A stretch of 64,000 nucleotides of DNA from an uncultured Lachnospiraceae bacterium (GTDB taxonomy: Bacteria > Bacillota > Clostridia > Lachnospirales > Lachnospiraceae), in contig CAMKQH010000010.1 in NCBI GenBank assembly GCA_946414885.1, forward strand, positions 62,001 through 126,000, written 5' to 3'. Shown here piece after piece: positions 27,729 to 40,301 of the stretch. Positions within the stretch are counted from its first letter, which is position 1. Each line of letters starts with the position of its first letter. The notes under the pieces were generated by a model. That model did not search any database. It was not told the DNA's origin and saw only the letters and a list, made by a program, of their open reading frames with translations. The position numbers and the translations under genes are program-made.

Positions 27729-29114
27729 ATGGAAATCATGAAGGAAAAATGGAATGACATCAAGGAAAGTGTCAGGAGGGAATATGATCTTTCTGACATT
27801 TCTTATCGTACTTGGATTGAATCCTTAGAGTTCTACAGCGTTAAGGATGACGTCGTAAACATTCTTATCCCGTCGGATCAGGCAAGTGCCCTAGATTACA
27901 TTTCAAAAAAATTCACAAATTTCTTTAAAGTTACCATTACGGAAATGTTTGACCATGATTATGACGTGAATTTCTTATTGGAAAATAAGATTCCTTCCAC
28001 CGGAACTGCCAGCATTTCCGAGAAGATTACAGATCATGGATCCATAAATAACGTGACTCACGAAAACGCAAATCTTATTCCAAGATATCGTTTTGAAACT
28101 TTTGTCGTTGGAAGCAACAATAAATTTGCACATGCTTCTTCCTTGGCCGTAGCGGAATCCTATCCTGAGATCACTTACAATCCTTTGTATCTCTATGGCG
28201 GTCCCGGGCTTGGAAAAACGCACTTGATGCACTCCATCGGCCACATGATTTTGGACAACCATCCCAACATGAAGGTTCTCTACGTAACCAGTGAGGAATT
28301 CACGAATGAAGTGATCGAATCCATCAGAAGCGGTAATGCAGCTTCCATGACAAAGCTCCGTGAAAAGTACAGAACCGTCGACGTTCTCATGGTCGATGAC
28401 GTTCAGTTTATTATAGGTAAGGAAAGTACCCAGGAAGAGTTCTTCAATACTTTCAACGTTCTTCATGCAGCCGGAAAGCAGATCATTCTTTCTTCCGATA
28501 AGCCTCCCAGACAAATGAGCGCTTTGGATGAAAGATTCCGCTCAAGATTTGAGTGGGGACTTACGGCAGACATTCAGCCGCCTGATTATGAAACAAAGGT
28601 TGCCATTCTTAGAAAGAATGCGGAATCCTGTGAAAAGATCATTTCCGAAGAAGTCATTCAATACATTGCTAACAACATTAAATCCAACATTCGTGAGCTG
28701 GAAGGCGCATTTAATAAGATTGTTGCTTTCGCTAAGCTCAACAAGCTTGATCAGGACATTACCCTGGCCGTTGCGGAAGAAGCCTTAAAGGACATGATAG
28801 ATCCCAATAAATCCAACGAAATTACGCCAAATCTCATTATTGACGTGGTTTCGGAACATTTTGGCGTAAAATCAGAAGACATTACTTCTAAAAAGAGAAA
28901 TTCTGAATTTGTCATTCCCAGGCAGATCATCATGTATCTTTGCCGGAAGCTTACGGATACCTCATACACAAACATTGCAAAGCTTCTTAATAAAAAGGAT
29001 CATACCACGGTTATCCACGGTTGTTCCAAAATAGAAGCGGAGATATCCACAAACAAGGATCTTCAGAACAAAATTGAAATTATAGAGAAGAAAATTAACC
29101 CTTCTCAAACGTGA
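27729..29114 (+). CDS. dnaA: Chromosomal replication initiator DnaA
   Basis: NPLYLYGGPGLGKTHLMHSIGH, VDVLMVDDVQFI, KKDHTTVIHGCSKIE. Confidence 0.98.
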   Translation: MEIMKEKWNDIKESVRREYDLSDISYRTWIESLEFYSVKDDVVNILIPSDQASALDYISKKFTNFFKVTITEMFDHDYDVNFLLENKIPSTGTASISEKITDHGSINNVTHENANLIPRYRFETFVVGSNNKFAHASSLAVAESYPEITYNPLYLYGGPGLGKTHLMHSIGHMILDNHPNMKVLYVTSEEFTNEVIESIRSGNAASMTKLREKYRTVDVLMVDDVQFIIGKESTQEEFFNTFNVLHAAGKQIILSSDKPPRQMSALDERFRSRFEWGLTADIQPPDYETKVAILRKNAESCEKIISEEVIQYIANNIKSNIRELEGAFNKIVAFAKLNKLDQDITLAVAEEALKDMIDPNKSNEITPNLIIDVVSEHFGVKSEDITSKKRNSEFVIPRQIIMYLCRKLTDTSYTNIAKLLNKKDHTTVIHGCSKIEAEISTNKDLQNKIEIIEKKINPSQT

Positions 29115-29313
29115 ATAACTTTTGAAAAAATTTGAGTTTTTCTGAAATTATTCACTCGTTTTCCATTCCATTTTTCCCTTAAAAATGGTACAATAAGAGT
29201 AGTTTTGCACATATCAACTCCTATTACTAAGAATAATACGAACTTTCTTTTTTATTTTATATCATAGGGGTCCAACAGACAGGTACAATGACGCGAAGGG
29301 AGATATGCACGTT

Positions 29314-30423
29314 ATGAAATTCGTATGTTCAAAATCAAATCTTTTGGCTGGTTTACAGATTGTATCAAAAGCAGTTCCCAACAAGACGACGATGTCTATT
29401 CTTGAATGTATTCTTGTAGATGCTACAAAAAATTATATTAAGTTGACTGCCAATGACATGGAGCTTGGCATGGAGACCACCATTGAAGGTGAAGTGATCG
29501 AAAAAGGCATTATTGCCCTGGATGCAAAGATGTTCCTGGACATTATCAGAAAGCTTCCGGACAGCGACGTTACCATAGAGTCTGACGGATCCTTTAAGAC
29601 CTTTATCAAATGTGAAAAATCTAATTTTACCATTATTGGAAAATCAGGAGAGGATTTCTCTTATCTTCCCATCGTAGAAAAGAATCATCAGATTTTGATC
29701 AGCCAGTTTACCCTGAAGGAAGTGATCCGTCAGACGATTTTTTCCATCTCTGACAATGAGAACAACAAGCTGATGACTGGTGAATTGTTTGACATCAATG
29801 GAAATGAGTTAAAGGTGGTTTCCCTTGACGGCCACAGAATTTCTATTCGTAAGATCCAGCTGAAGGATCATTATGATCCTGCTCGTCTGATCGTTCCCGG
29901 AAAGACCTTGAATGAAATTTCGAAGATCATTCCCGGAGATGCGGATAAGGACGTAACCATTTCCTTTACGAATAATCACGTGTTGTTTGAGTTTGACGAT
30001 ACTTTGGTAGTTTCCAGATTGATCGAAGGCGAATACTTCAAGGTAGAGCAGATGCTTTCGAGTGATTATGAGACCAAGGTAACGGTCAATAAGAGAGAGC
30101 TTTTAAACTGTATCGACAGAGCTACCCTTCTTGTGAAGGAAGGAGACAAAAAGCCCATTATCATCAACGTTAGCGACGGATTTATTGAACTTAAGATCAA
30201 TTCTACCCTTGGCAGCATGAATGAAGACATCGACGTTGAGAAGCAGGGTAAGGATCTGATGATCGGATTTAACCCGAAGTTCCTGATCGACGCCCTCAGA
30301 GTCATTGATGACGAGGAAGTTGATCTCTACATGGTGAATTCCAAGGCACCTTGCTTCATCAAGAATGATGACGAGTCTTACATTTATCTGGTATTGCCGG
30401 TAAACTTTACGACGGTTTCATAA
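29314..30423 (+). CDS. dnaN: DNA polymerase III subunit beta (sliding clamp)
   Basis: MKFVCSKSNLLAGLQIVSKAVPNKTTMSILECILV...; position after dnaA. Start may be 29305. Confidence 0.97.
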   Translation: MKFVCSKSNLLAGLQIVSKAVPNKTTMSILECILVDATKNYIKLTANDMELGMETTIEGEVIEKGIIALDAKMFLDIIRKLPDSDVTIESDGSFKTFIKCEKSNFTIIGKSGEDFSYLPIVEKNHQILISQFTLKEVIRQTIFSISDNENNKLMTGELFDINGNELKVVSLDGHRISIRKIQLKDHYDPARLIVPGKTLNEISKIIPGDADKDVTISFTNNHVLFEFDDTLVVSRLIEGEYFKVEQMLSSDYETKVTVNKRELLNCIDRATLLVKEGDKKPIIINVSDGFIELKINSTLGSMNEDIDVEKQGKDLMIGFNPKFLIDALRVIDDEEVDLYMVNSKAPCFIKNDDESYIYLVLPVNFTTVS

Positions 30424-30435
30424 AAGGTAAAAGGT

Positions 30436-30642
30436 ATGAAAGTAGTTAAGATTAAGGACGAGTTTATAAAGCTCGGACAGGTTTTGAAGCTTGCCGGGCT
30501 TGTGGAGTCCGGAGTGGACGCAAAGTACGTGATCCAAGACGGACTTGTGAAGGTAAATGGAGAAATAGATACCAGAAGAGGAAGAAAAATAGTGGCCGGG
30601 GATATTGTGGAATATCAGGGCAACAAAGTGAAGGTTGAGTAA
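30436..30642 (+). CDS. yaaA: S4-domain RNA-binding protein YaaA
   Basis: FIKLGQVLKLAGLVESGVDAKYVIQDGLVKVNGEIDTRRGRKI; between dnaN and recF. Confidence 0.93.
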   Translation: MKVVKIKDEFIKLGQVLKLAGLVESGVDAKYVIQDGLVKVNGEIDTRRGRKIVAGDIVEYQGNKVKVE

Positions 30643-30647
30643 GATAA

Positions 30648-31745
30648 ATGATCATTAAATCCATTGAGTTGTCTGATTACAGAAATTATGATCATCTTTC
30701 CATGGAATTTAGTCCCGGTACCAATATTTTGTACGGAGATAACGCGCAGGGAAAGACAAACATCCTGGAAGCCATTTACGTTTCTGCCACGACTAAATCT
30801 CACAAAGGCAGCAAGGACAGGGACATTATAAATTTCAACAAAGAGGAAGCTCATGTCAGAACCGTGATCGAGAAAGAGAACGTGGAAACCCGCATAGACA
30901 TGCATCTTAGGAAAAGTAAGTCAAAGGGACTTGCGATTGACGGACAAAGGGTTAAAAAAGCGGCGGATCTGATTGGGCTTTGTAATGTTGTGTTCTTTTC
31001 GCCGGAAGATCTTGGAATTATAAAAAATGGTCCTTCGGAGAGAAGACGTTTTGTCGACATGGAGCTCTGCCAGCTGGACAGTTTTTATTTTTATAATCTT
31101 AGCAATTACAATAAGATCGTAGAACAGAGAAATACCTTGCTGAAGGACATGTACTTTAATCCTCAGCTTCGGGAAACCTTAAATATTTGGGACATGCAGC
31201 TGGTTTCTTACGGAAGTAAGATCATAGAGAGAAGAAAGCTCTTTGTGGAACAGCTGAATGAGATCATTGAAGGAATTCACTTCAGTCTTTCCGGCGGAAG
31301 GGAAAAGATTAAGATTGTTTATGAACCAGACGTCCAGATTGAAGATTTTGAGAAAAAGCTTTTGGAAAACCAGGAGCGAGACGTTAGGTCAAAGATGACG
31401 ACGGTCGGTCCCCACAGGGATGACTTTAGTTTTCTGATCGGCGACGTGGATATCCGGAAATTTGGATCCCAAGGCCAGCAGAGGACGGCGGCCTTGTCTC
31501 TAAAGCTTTCTGAGATTGAGTTGGTGAAAAAGATAACGAAAGATACGCCGATCCTGCTCTTGGATGACGTATTGTCTGAGCTTGACAGCAATCGCCAGAA
31601 TTATTTGTTAAACAGCATCGGAAACATTCAGACCATCATCACCTGTACCGGTTTGGAGGAATTTGTCAATAATCGCTTTGAGATTGACAGAGTCTTTAAG
31701 GTGACGAATGGATCCGTTGAAAAAATGAGTGAAGAGAAAGAGTAA
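30648..31745 (+). CDS. recF: DNA replication and repair protein RecF
   Basis: IKSIELSDYRNYDHLSMEFSPGTNILYGDNAQGKTNILEAIY; SQGQQRTAALSLKLSEIEL; LLLDDVLSELD. Confidence 0.97.
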   Translation: MIIKSIELSDYRNYDHLSMEFSPGTNILYGDNAQGKTNILEAIYVSATTKSHKGSKDRDIINFNKEEAHVRTVIEKENVETRIDMHLRKSKSKGLAIDGQRVKKAADLIGLCNVVFFSPEDLGIIKNGPSERRRFVDMELCQLDSFYFYNLSNYNKIVEQRNTLLKDMYFNPQLRETLNIWDMQLVSYGSKIIERRKLFVEQLNEIIEGIHFSLSGGREKIKIVYEPDVQIEDFEKKLLENQERDVRSKMTTVGPHRDDFSFLIGDVDIRKFGSQGQQRTAALSLKLSEIELVKKITKDTPILLLDDVLSELDSNRQNYLLNSIGNIQTIITCTGLEEFVNNRFEIDRVFKVTNGSVEKMSEEKE

Positions 31746-33965
<2,220 letters not shown>

Positions 33966-34037
33966 CCTTCTCTTATGACATTCAAGTTTTGAAGAATATC
34001 GGAAATATAAATGTCCACCCGGACAGAAAGAGGAATC

Positions 34038-36662
34038 ATGAACGACGACGTTTTTGATCAGAAGCCAAATGAGATCGATAAGATCCATGAGGTCGATCTG
34101 AAAGAGAGAATGGAGACATTTTACATCGATTATGCCATGAGCGTTATCGCGGCCCGCGCGCTTCCTGACGTGCGCGACGGCTTAAAGCCCGTACAGAGGC
34201 GCGTGCTCTACTCCATGATCGAGCTGAATAACGGACCGGACAAGCCTCATCGTAAGAGTGCGCGTATTGTCGGTGACACCATGGGTAAATACCATCCTCA
34301 CGGCGACAGTTCCATCTATGGCGCCTTGGTTAACATGGCGCAGGATTGGAATACCAGATATCCTCTCGTGGACGGTCACGGAAACTTTGGTTCCATGGAC
34401 GGTGACGGCGCGGCTGCCATGCGTTACACGGAAGCAAGACTTTCCAAGATCAGCATGGAGCTCCTTGCCGACATCGGAAAGGATACCGTGGACTTTGTGC
34501 CGAACTTTGACGACACGGAGAAAGAGCCCGTTGTTTTGCCCAGCCGTTATCCCAATCTCTTGGTAAATGGTACCACTGGTATTGCAGTCGGCATGGCTAC
34601 CAACATTCCTCCCCACAATCTTCGCGAAGTGGTGCAGGCCGTTGTGAAGATCATTGACAACAGAGTTCAGGAAAATCGAGATACCTCCATCGATGAGATT
34701 CTGGAGATCGTAAAAGCGCCTGACTTCCCTACGGGCGGTTTGATCCTCGGAACCAGAGGCTGTGAAGAAGCATACCGCACGGGCCGCGGAAAGATCCGCG
34801 TTCGCGCCGTGACTAACATTGAAACCCTTCCCAACGGAAAGAATCAGATCATCGCCACGGAGCTTCCCTACATGGTGAACAAGGCGAATCTGATCATTAA
34901 GATCGCTGAGTTGGTTAAACTGAAAAAAATCGACGGCATCACGGACATCCGCGACGAGTCAAACCGCGAGGGCGTAAGAGTCGTGATCGAACTTCGCCGT
35001 GACGCGAATCCGAACGTGGTGTTGAACCAGCTTTATAAGCACACGCAGCTGCAGGATACCTTTGGCGTGATCATGCTGGCGCTCGTCAACAACGAGCCCA
35101 AGGTCATGAGCCTCCTCGACATGCTAAATTACTACATCAAGCACCAGGAGGATGTGGTTACCCGCCGCACCAAGTACGATCTAAACAAGGCGGAGGAGCG
35201 CGACCACATTTTACAAGGCCTCTTGAAGGCACTGGATTTCATTGACGAAGTGATCTCCATCATCCGCAGCAGCCAGAATACCCAGGAAGCAAAGGATCGT
35301 TTGATCGAGCGCTTCGAGCTCTCTGACGTGCAGGCGCAGGCCATTGTGGACATGAGACTGCGTGCCCTGACAGGTTTGGAAAGAGCAAAGCTTGAGGACG
35401 AGCATAAAGAACTTGTGGCAAAGATTGCCGAATTAAAGGCCATTCTTGCGGATGAAAAGCTCCTCCTTGGCGTGATCAAAGAAGAGATCCAGATCATCGC
35501 CATCAAGTACGGTGATGACAGAAGAAGTAAGATCGGCTTTGATGAGTTTGACATTTCCATCGAGGACATGATCCCTCATGAAAATACGATTATTGCCATG
35601 ACGAAACTTGGTTACGTCAAGCGCATGACGGTGGATAATTTCAAGGCCCAGAACCGCGGAGGCAAGGGCATCAAGGGCATGCAGACCATCGAGGATGACT
35701 ATATTGAAGACCTGCTGATGACGACAAATCATCATTACCTGAACTTCTTCACCAACATGGGCCGCGTATACCGCCTGAAGGCATATGAGATCCCTGAGGC
35801 AGGAAGAACTGCCCGCGGAACGGCGATCGTCAACCTTCTCCAGTTAAATCCCGGAGAGAAGATCACCGCCATGATCCCGATCAAGGAATACGAAGACGAG
35901 AAGAATCTCTTTATGGTGACCAAGAAGGGTATCGTAAAGAAGACTTCCCTTGTGGAATATGAGAACGTGAGAAAGAACGGCCTCGCGGCGATCAATCTCC
36001 GCGATGACGATGAGCTGATCGAAGTAAAGACCACCAAGAACGATGACGAGATCTTCCTCGTTACGAGATTTGGACAGTGCATCCGCTTTAAGGAGACCGA
36101 CGTGCGTCCTACTGGAAGAACCTCCATGGGCGTGATCGGCATGAACTTAGAGGATCAGGACGAGATCATCGGCATGCAGCTCCAGAGTCAGGGCGATTCG
36201 CTTCTTATCGTTTCCGAGAATGGTCTTGGAAAGCGCACCTACCTGAAGGAATTCAATGTGCAAAAGCGCGGCGGTAAGGGCGTGAAGTGCTATAAGATTA
36301 CGGACAAGACGGGCTTTGTAGTCGGCGTAAAGGCCGTGAATGATGACAATGAGATCATGATGATCACGACCGAAGGCATCATCATTCAGCTGCGCATGCA
36401 GGACATCTCCAAGCTCGGAAGAATCACCTCCGGCGTGAAGATGATGAACTTAAAGGAAGGCGTGACCATCGCCCAGATTGCAAAGGTTCGCGAAAAGATT
36501 TCCGACGGAAATCAGGAATTCGACAACATTGAGGATGCGGAAGCCAGCGTTGACGCGGAATACGCAGAATCCGAGATGAATGCGGAACATGCTTTCATGG
36601 AAGACATCGAAGACGATCCAGACAAGGAAATCAATCTTCCGAAGGAAGAAGAGGACGAGTAA
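34038..36662 (+). CDS. gyrA: DNA gyrase subunit A
   Basis: [45 protein letters not shown]; acidic C-terminal tail. Start at 34038 (MNDDVFDQ). Confidence 0.98.
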   Translation: MNDDVFDQKPNEIDKIHEVDLKERMETFYIDYAMSVIAARALPDVRDGLKPVQRRVLYSMIELNNGPDKPHRKSARIVGDTMGKYHPHGDSSIYGALVNMAQDWNTRYPLVDGHGNFGSMDGDGAAAMRYTEARLSKISMELLADIGKDTVDFVPNFDDTEKEPVVLPSRYPNLLVNGTTGIAVGMATNIPPHNLREVVQAVVKIIDNRVQENRDTSIDEILEIVKAPDFPTGGLILGTRGCEEAYRTGRGKIRVRAVTNIETLPNGKNQIIATELPYMVNKANLIIKIAELVKLKKIDGITDIRDESNREGVRVVIELRRDANPNVVLNQLYKHTQLQDTFGVIMLALVNNEPKVMSLLDMLNYYIKHQEDVVTRRTKYDLNKAEERDHILQGLLKALDFIDEVISIIRSSQNTQEAKDRLIERFELSDVQAQAIVDMRLRALTGLERAKLEDEHKELVAKIAELKAILADEKLLLGVIKEEIQIIAIKYGDDRRSKIGFDEFDISIEDMIPHENTIIAMTKLGYVKRMTVDNFKAQNRGGKGIKGMQTIEDDYIEDLLMTTNHHYLNFFTNMGRVYRLKAYEIPEAGRTARGTAIVNLLQLNPGEKITAMIPIKEYEDEKNLFMVTKKGIVKKTSLVEYENVRKNGLAAINLRDDDELIEVKTTKNDDEIFLVTRFGQCIRFKETDVRPTGRTSMGVIGMNLEDQDEIIGMQLQSQGDSLLIVSENGLGKRTYLKEFNVQKRGGKGVKCYKITDKTGFVVGVKAVNDDNEIMMITTEGIIIQLRMQDISKLGRITSGVKMMNLKEGVTIAQIAKVREKISDGNQEFDNIEDAEASVDAEYAESEMNAEHAFMEDIEDDPDKEINLPKEEEDE

Positions 36663-36734
36663 TCTCCTGCCGGCATAGTGATAATGCATTAAGATAACTA
36701 AACGTAGGATCATAAGTTAGATTCAAATCAAAAA

Positions 36735-36772
36735 AATGATGAGGGTACGTGATTAACGTACCCTCATTTTAC
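36735..36772. terminator. Terminator downstream of gyrA
   Basis: atgagggtacgt (36739-36750) / acgtaccctcat (36756-36767), loop gatta, followed by tttt. Confidence 0.85.
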
Positions 36773-37011
36773 GTTTATGATTTCATTTTGCAAATCAGGG
36801 TTTGCGTGTTCCTACAAGCGGTGCGTGGATGTCGCATAAGGCGCGGTGGGAGCTTGCTCACACAAGCGCATTTATGCCGACAGACACATAGCGCGACAGC
36901 GCGACATGAGCAATGCGGCACCGCCGCATGCGAATGGACAGCTCGACAACTTGGGGTTTGTCGAGGTGATTACTGATGCATGGAGTTTGTCACGATGTTG
37001 CTTGCTTGACA

Positions 37012-37190
37012 AATACCTCAGCTGAAGGGGCGGAGCCCTCACGGGAGGTAAAACAAGCAAGAATCTTCCGCGGAATACCTCCTCAGACGTGACGAAGCCC
37101 TCACGGGAGGTAAAACAAGCAAGAATCTTCCGCGGAATACCTCGCCAGAAGGGTTGGAGCCTGCGCAGGAGGTACAAGCAGAAACAGGAT
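37012..37190. repeat. 62-bp-period tandem repeat, about 2.7 copies, non-coding
   Basis: Identical 48-nt blocks agccctcacgggaggtaaaacaagcaagaatcttccgcggaatacctc at 37034-37081 and 37096-37143; degenerate third block at 37158; the aatacctc motif recurs at 37012, 37074 and 37136. Confidence 0.92.
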
Positions 37191-37373
37191 AAATGCCGTC
37201 ACGCGTTGCCTTTCTCCGGTTGAGTAAAACAAAAAAGCAACAAATCATGATATGAGTCAAAAACTGTGCTTGATTTCATTTTTGAAACGTGTATAATGAA
37301 TATGCTGAGAATAAGATAAAGCATAAATGAAGGTTGAATATAAAAAGCATAAATAGCGAGGTGCATTAGAGAA

Positions 37374-38549
37374 ATGGAAGCATATTTGATATTTCGGGAT
37401 CTGGCGATCATTGTGATCTTTGCAAAGTTCTTTGGAATCGTGGCCAGAAAACTAAAGGCTCCGCAGGTGGTCGGAGAGATCATAGCGGGACTTCTCATCG
37501 GTCCCAGCATCTTGGGATTGGTGGAGCAGACGGAGTTCCTGTCCCACATGGCGGAGATCGGCGTGGTGCTTCTCATGTTCTCCGCAGGCCTGGAGACGAA
37601 CCTAAAGGATCTGATGAAGACGGGTCCGATCGCTTTCCTTATTGCCTGCGCGGGCGTGTTTGTTCCTCTGGCGGGCGGAACCTTGCTGTACTTTTGCCTA
37701 TATGGCATGGCGCCTTGGGGTTCCGAGGAATTTTACAAGGCCGTATTTGTGGGCGTGATCATGACCGCGACGAGCGTCAGCATCACGGTGCAGGCCCTAA
37801 AAGAGCTAGGCAAGCTAAAGGGTAAGGTCGGAACGACGATCCTAAGCGCCGCCATTATTGATGACGTCATTGGCATTATCGTCCTGACCTTCGTCATCGG
37901 ATTCAAGAATCCGGACACGGATCCCATGGGCGTCGTGGTCTCCACGCTTTTGTTCTTCCTGGCAGCCGTTGGCGTTGGATTCATTTTGTACCTGATCTTC
38001 CAGAAATTGGATCAGCGCTATCCCCACACCAGAAGAATCCCGATCCTCGGACTGGCGCTGTGCTTTGCCTTTGCCTACGGCGCGGAGAAATGGTTTGGCA
38101 TTGCGGACATTACCGGCGCTTATGTTGCGGGCATTATCCTTTGCTCCATCCAGGATTCCCAGTACATTGACGAAAAGATCGACATCAATTCCTACATGTT
38201 GTTTGGACCTGTCTTTTTCGCCAGCATTGGCCTGAAGACCAGCATCGACAACATTGACGCGGGCATTGTCATTTTCTCGATCGGATTTGTTCTTGTAGCC
38301 CTGATCACCAAGATCATTGGCTGCGGCCTCATGGCAAAGCTTTGCCGGTTTAACTTCAAAGACAGCTTGAAAATTGGCGTCGGCATGATGACGCGCGGCG
38401 AGGTCGCCTTGATCGTATCACAGAAGGGCTTGTCCGTAGGGCTTCTTACGCCGGTATATTTTACGGCCGTGATCCTTCTGATCATATGCTCAAGCATCTC
38501 CACGCCGATCCTTCTAAAGCTTCTCTACGCGAAGGAAGAGAGCGAATAA
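37374..38549 (+). CDS. Cation:proton antiporter (CPA2/KefB-like)
   Basis: KFFGIVARKLKAPQVVGEIIAGLLIGPSILGLV; AGLETNLKDL; MMTRGEVALIV. Confidence 0.93.
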   Translation: MEAYLIFRDLAIIVIFAKFFGIVARKLKAPQVVGEIIAGLLIGPSILGLVEQTEFLSHMAEIGVVLLMFSAGLETNLKDLMKTGPIAFLIACAGVFVPLAGGTLLYFCLYGMAPWGSEEFYKAVFVGVIMTATSVSITVQALKELGKLKGKVGTTILSAAIIDDVIGIIVLTFVIGFKNPDTDPMGVVVSTLLFFLAAVGVGFILYLIFQKLDQRYPHTRRIPILGLALCFAFAYGAEKWFGIADITGAYVAGIILCSIQDSQYIDEKIDINSYMLFGPVFFASIGLKTSIDNIDAGIVIFSIGFVLVALITKIIGCGLMAKLCRFNFKDSLKIGVGMMTRGEVALIVSQKGLSVGLLTPVYFTAVILLIICSSISTPILLKLLYAKEESE

Positions 38550-38561
38550 CTTGGATAAAGG

Positions 38562-38586
38562 CCTCGGCTTTTTGCCGAGGTTTTTT
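38562..38586 (+). terminator. Terminator downstream of antiporter
   Basis: cctcggc (38562-38568) / gccgagg (38574-38580) then tttttt. Confidence 0.85.
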
Positions 38587-38732
38587 ATTTCAAACTTTTT
38601 TATTTCAAATGGAACCGTTTGCAGATTCCGGGAGTCTTATAGGTGAAACATGTTTCAACAGCGTGGCAAAGTGGAATGGAGCAACATATCGCGAAGCGAT
38701 TTTATTAAGGAGGATATGGCAAATTAATCAAA

Positions 38733-39203
38733 ATGAAAAAGGACGAATTCGAACGACTAATAATAGAATATCAGTCTCAAATGTATCGATTGGCCCTCAG
38801 CATTTTGAAAAATGAACATGATGCGGAGGACGTGGTGGGAGATGCCATTCTGACGGCTTGGGAGCGCCTTAGTACCTTGAAGGATCCGACAAAGTTTAAG
38901 TTTTGGATCATGACGATCATAGCGAATAACGCAAAGACTTTCCTGCGGAAGAAGAAAAGGGTGGAGCTTATGGATTCCCTGGAAGACGTGGGAGAAACCG
39001 TAAACGCGTATGATGGATCGGAGTCGGAGCTTTGGAACGCCGTGATGAATCTAAAGGAAAAGCATTCCAAGATTATCGTTTTATATTATTATTTTGGCTT
39101 TTCCGTAAAGGAAATCAGCAAGATACTGCATCTTACGCAGGGAACCGTAAAATCAAGGCTTTCCAGGGGAAGGGAAGCATTGAGAAACCATTTGGAATTA
39201 TGA
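38733..39203 (+). CDS. ECF-type RNA polymerase sigma factor
   Basis: RLALSILKNEHDAEDVVGDAILTAWERLSTLKDPTKFKFWIMTIIANNAKTFLRKKKR (sigma2); YYYFGFSVKEISKILHLTQGTVKSRLSRGREAL (sigma4). Confidence 0.93.
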   Translation: MKKDEFERLIIEYQSQMYRLALSILKNEHDAEDVVGDAILTAWERLSTLKDPTKFKFWIMTIIANNAKTFLRKKKRVELMDSLEDVGETVNAYDGSESELWNAVMNLKEKHSKIIVLYYYFGFSVKEISKILHLTQGTVKSRLSRGREALRNHLEL

Positions 39204-39226
39204 TTCCGTGAAAAAGGAGAAGAATT

Positions 39227-40030
39227 ATGAAAGACGCTTTTGATGACGTCATTTATGAGAAAGCAAGGAATGAAAAGCTGTCGCTGCCACATTCCTATGA
39301 AGAAAAAGTAAAACAGACTCTAAATCAACTGACGGAGGAAACAGTGGAGAGCTCCACGCGGATTTGTATTTTTAAGCAAAAGAGACTTGCCTTTGGCTCA
39401 TTGTGCGTTTTATGCCTGTTCATCGCGGCGGCAGGAATCCTGGCGAAGCTTGGCATCATTGGACGACGTGGAACCAGTGAAGCTGAAGTGCAGTCCACGG
39501 CGGCAGGGAGGACGGAGCTGGAGCAATTCGTGGCCCCGAAGGAAGAAACGCAGACCGAAGAAATCACAAAGGAGTTTAAGGACGGAGAACGGGAGACCTT
39601 GCCGCTGGTGAGAATGGCATATGATACGTGGATCTGTCCCGTGAAAGAGGTCTATTATGAGACCTTCTGCGAAAGCACCGTCAAGGAACAAAAATTATAT
39701 GTTGCCTGTTTTGCCGGCACAAAGGGAGATGACGTCTTTGCTGTTTCTGACGGTATCATTGAGGAGTGCGGCTTTGAAATCCCGTATGGAAATTACGTAG
39801 TCTTGGCAGCGGAAAATGGCGCAAAGGTTAGATACTGGCATCTGAGTGAATATACGGTGAAGCAGGGGGATGAAGTGAAAAGAGGCGACGTGATTGCTGC
39901 CTTGGGAAATACCGGCTTGGTGACGGGACCTGCCCTGTCCATTTCCGTCATTGTGGACGGAGAAACCATCAAGCCTGTCATCACGGACGAAGAATACGCC
40001 GCACCGAAGGTTTTTGAATCTGAAGAATAA
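39227..40030 (+). CDS. Membrane protein with cytoplasmic anti-sigma-like N-terminus and extracytoplasmic degenerate LytM/M23 domain
   Basis: Single TM RLAFGSLCVLCLFIAAAGILAKLG; GNYVVLAAENGAKVRYWHLSEYTVKQGDEVKRGDVIAALGNTGLVTGPALSISVIVDG is LytM-like; directly follows the ECF sigma gene. Confidence 0.8.
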   Translation: MKDAFDDVIYEKARNEKLSLPHSYEEKVKQTLNQLTEETVESSTRICIFKQKRLAFGSLCVLCLFIAAAGILAKLGIIGRRGTSEAEVQSTAAGRTELEQFVAPKEETQTEEITKEFKDGERETLPLVRMAYDTWICPVKEVYYETFCESTVKEQKLYVACFAGTKGDDVFAVSDGIIEECGFEIPYGNYVVLAAENGAKVRYWHLSEYTVKQGDEVKRGDVIAALGNTGLVTGPALSISVIVDGETIKPVITDEEYAAPKVFESEE

Positions 40031-40031
40031 C

Positions 40032-40060
40032 AAAAATGGGAGCCTTAGCTCCCATTTTTT
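40032..40060. terminator. Bidirectional terminator between convergent genes
   Basis: aaaaatgggagc-ctta-gctcccatttttt. Confidence 0.85.
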
Positions 40061-40301
40061 ATTCCATGTCATTTTGGATGGATTCCACTACGGTTTCCTG
40101 ACTGGCATTTTCGGCATTTGTTTTTTCCTCCGCCAAAAACTTCACCCAAGTCATAATACTGTAAATTACGATCAGCATGACCACGAGAAGGATCATGTCT
40201 TTCGCGTCAAAATGGTTCCGTTCCTTCAGGTGACCGGGACCATTTTTTTTCTTTTTTTGGGATGGTGAAGTCGTTTCTTTTGTTTCCTGATTTTGTTCCA
40301 T
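40059..40301 (-). CDS. Small single-TM protein of unknown function
   Basis: MEQNQETKETTSPSQKKKKNGPGHLKERNHFDAKDMILLVVMLIVIYSIMTWVKFLAEEK...; start at 40301. Confidence 0.65.
   Translation of the reverse strand: MEQNQETKETTSPSQKKKKNGPGHLKERNHFDAKDMILLVVMLIVIYSIMTWVKFLAEEKTNAENASQETVVESIQNDME

Noticed and set aside
37012-37190. Possible CRISPR array (48-nt repeats, 14-nt gaps)
   Set aside because: Gaps are too short, the third copy is degenerate, and gap sequences are related to each other; simple tandem duplication.
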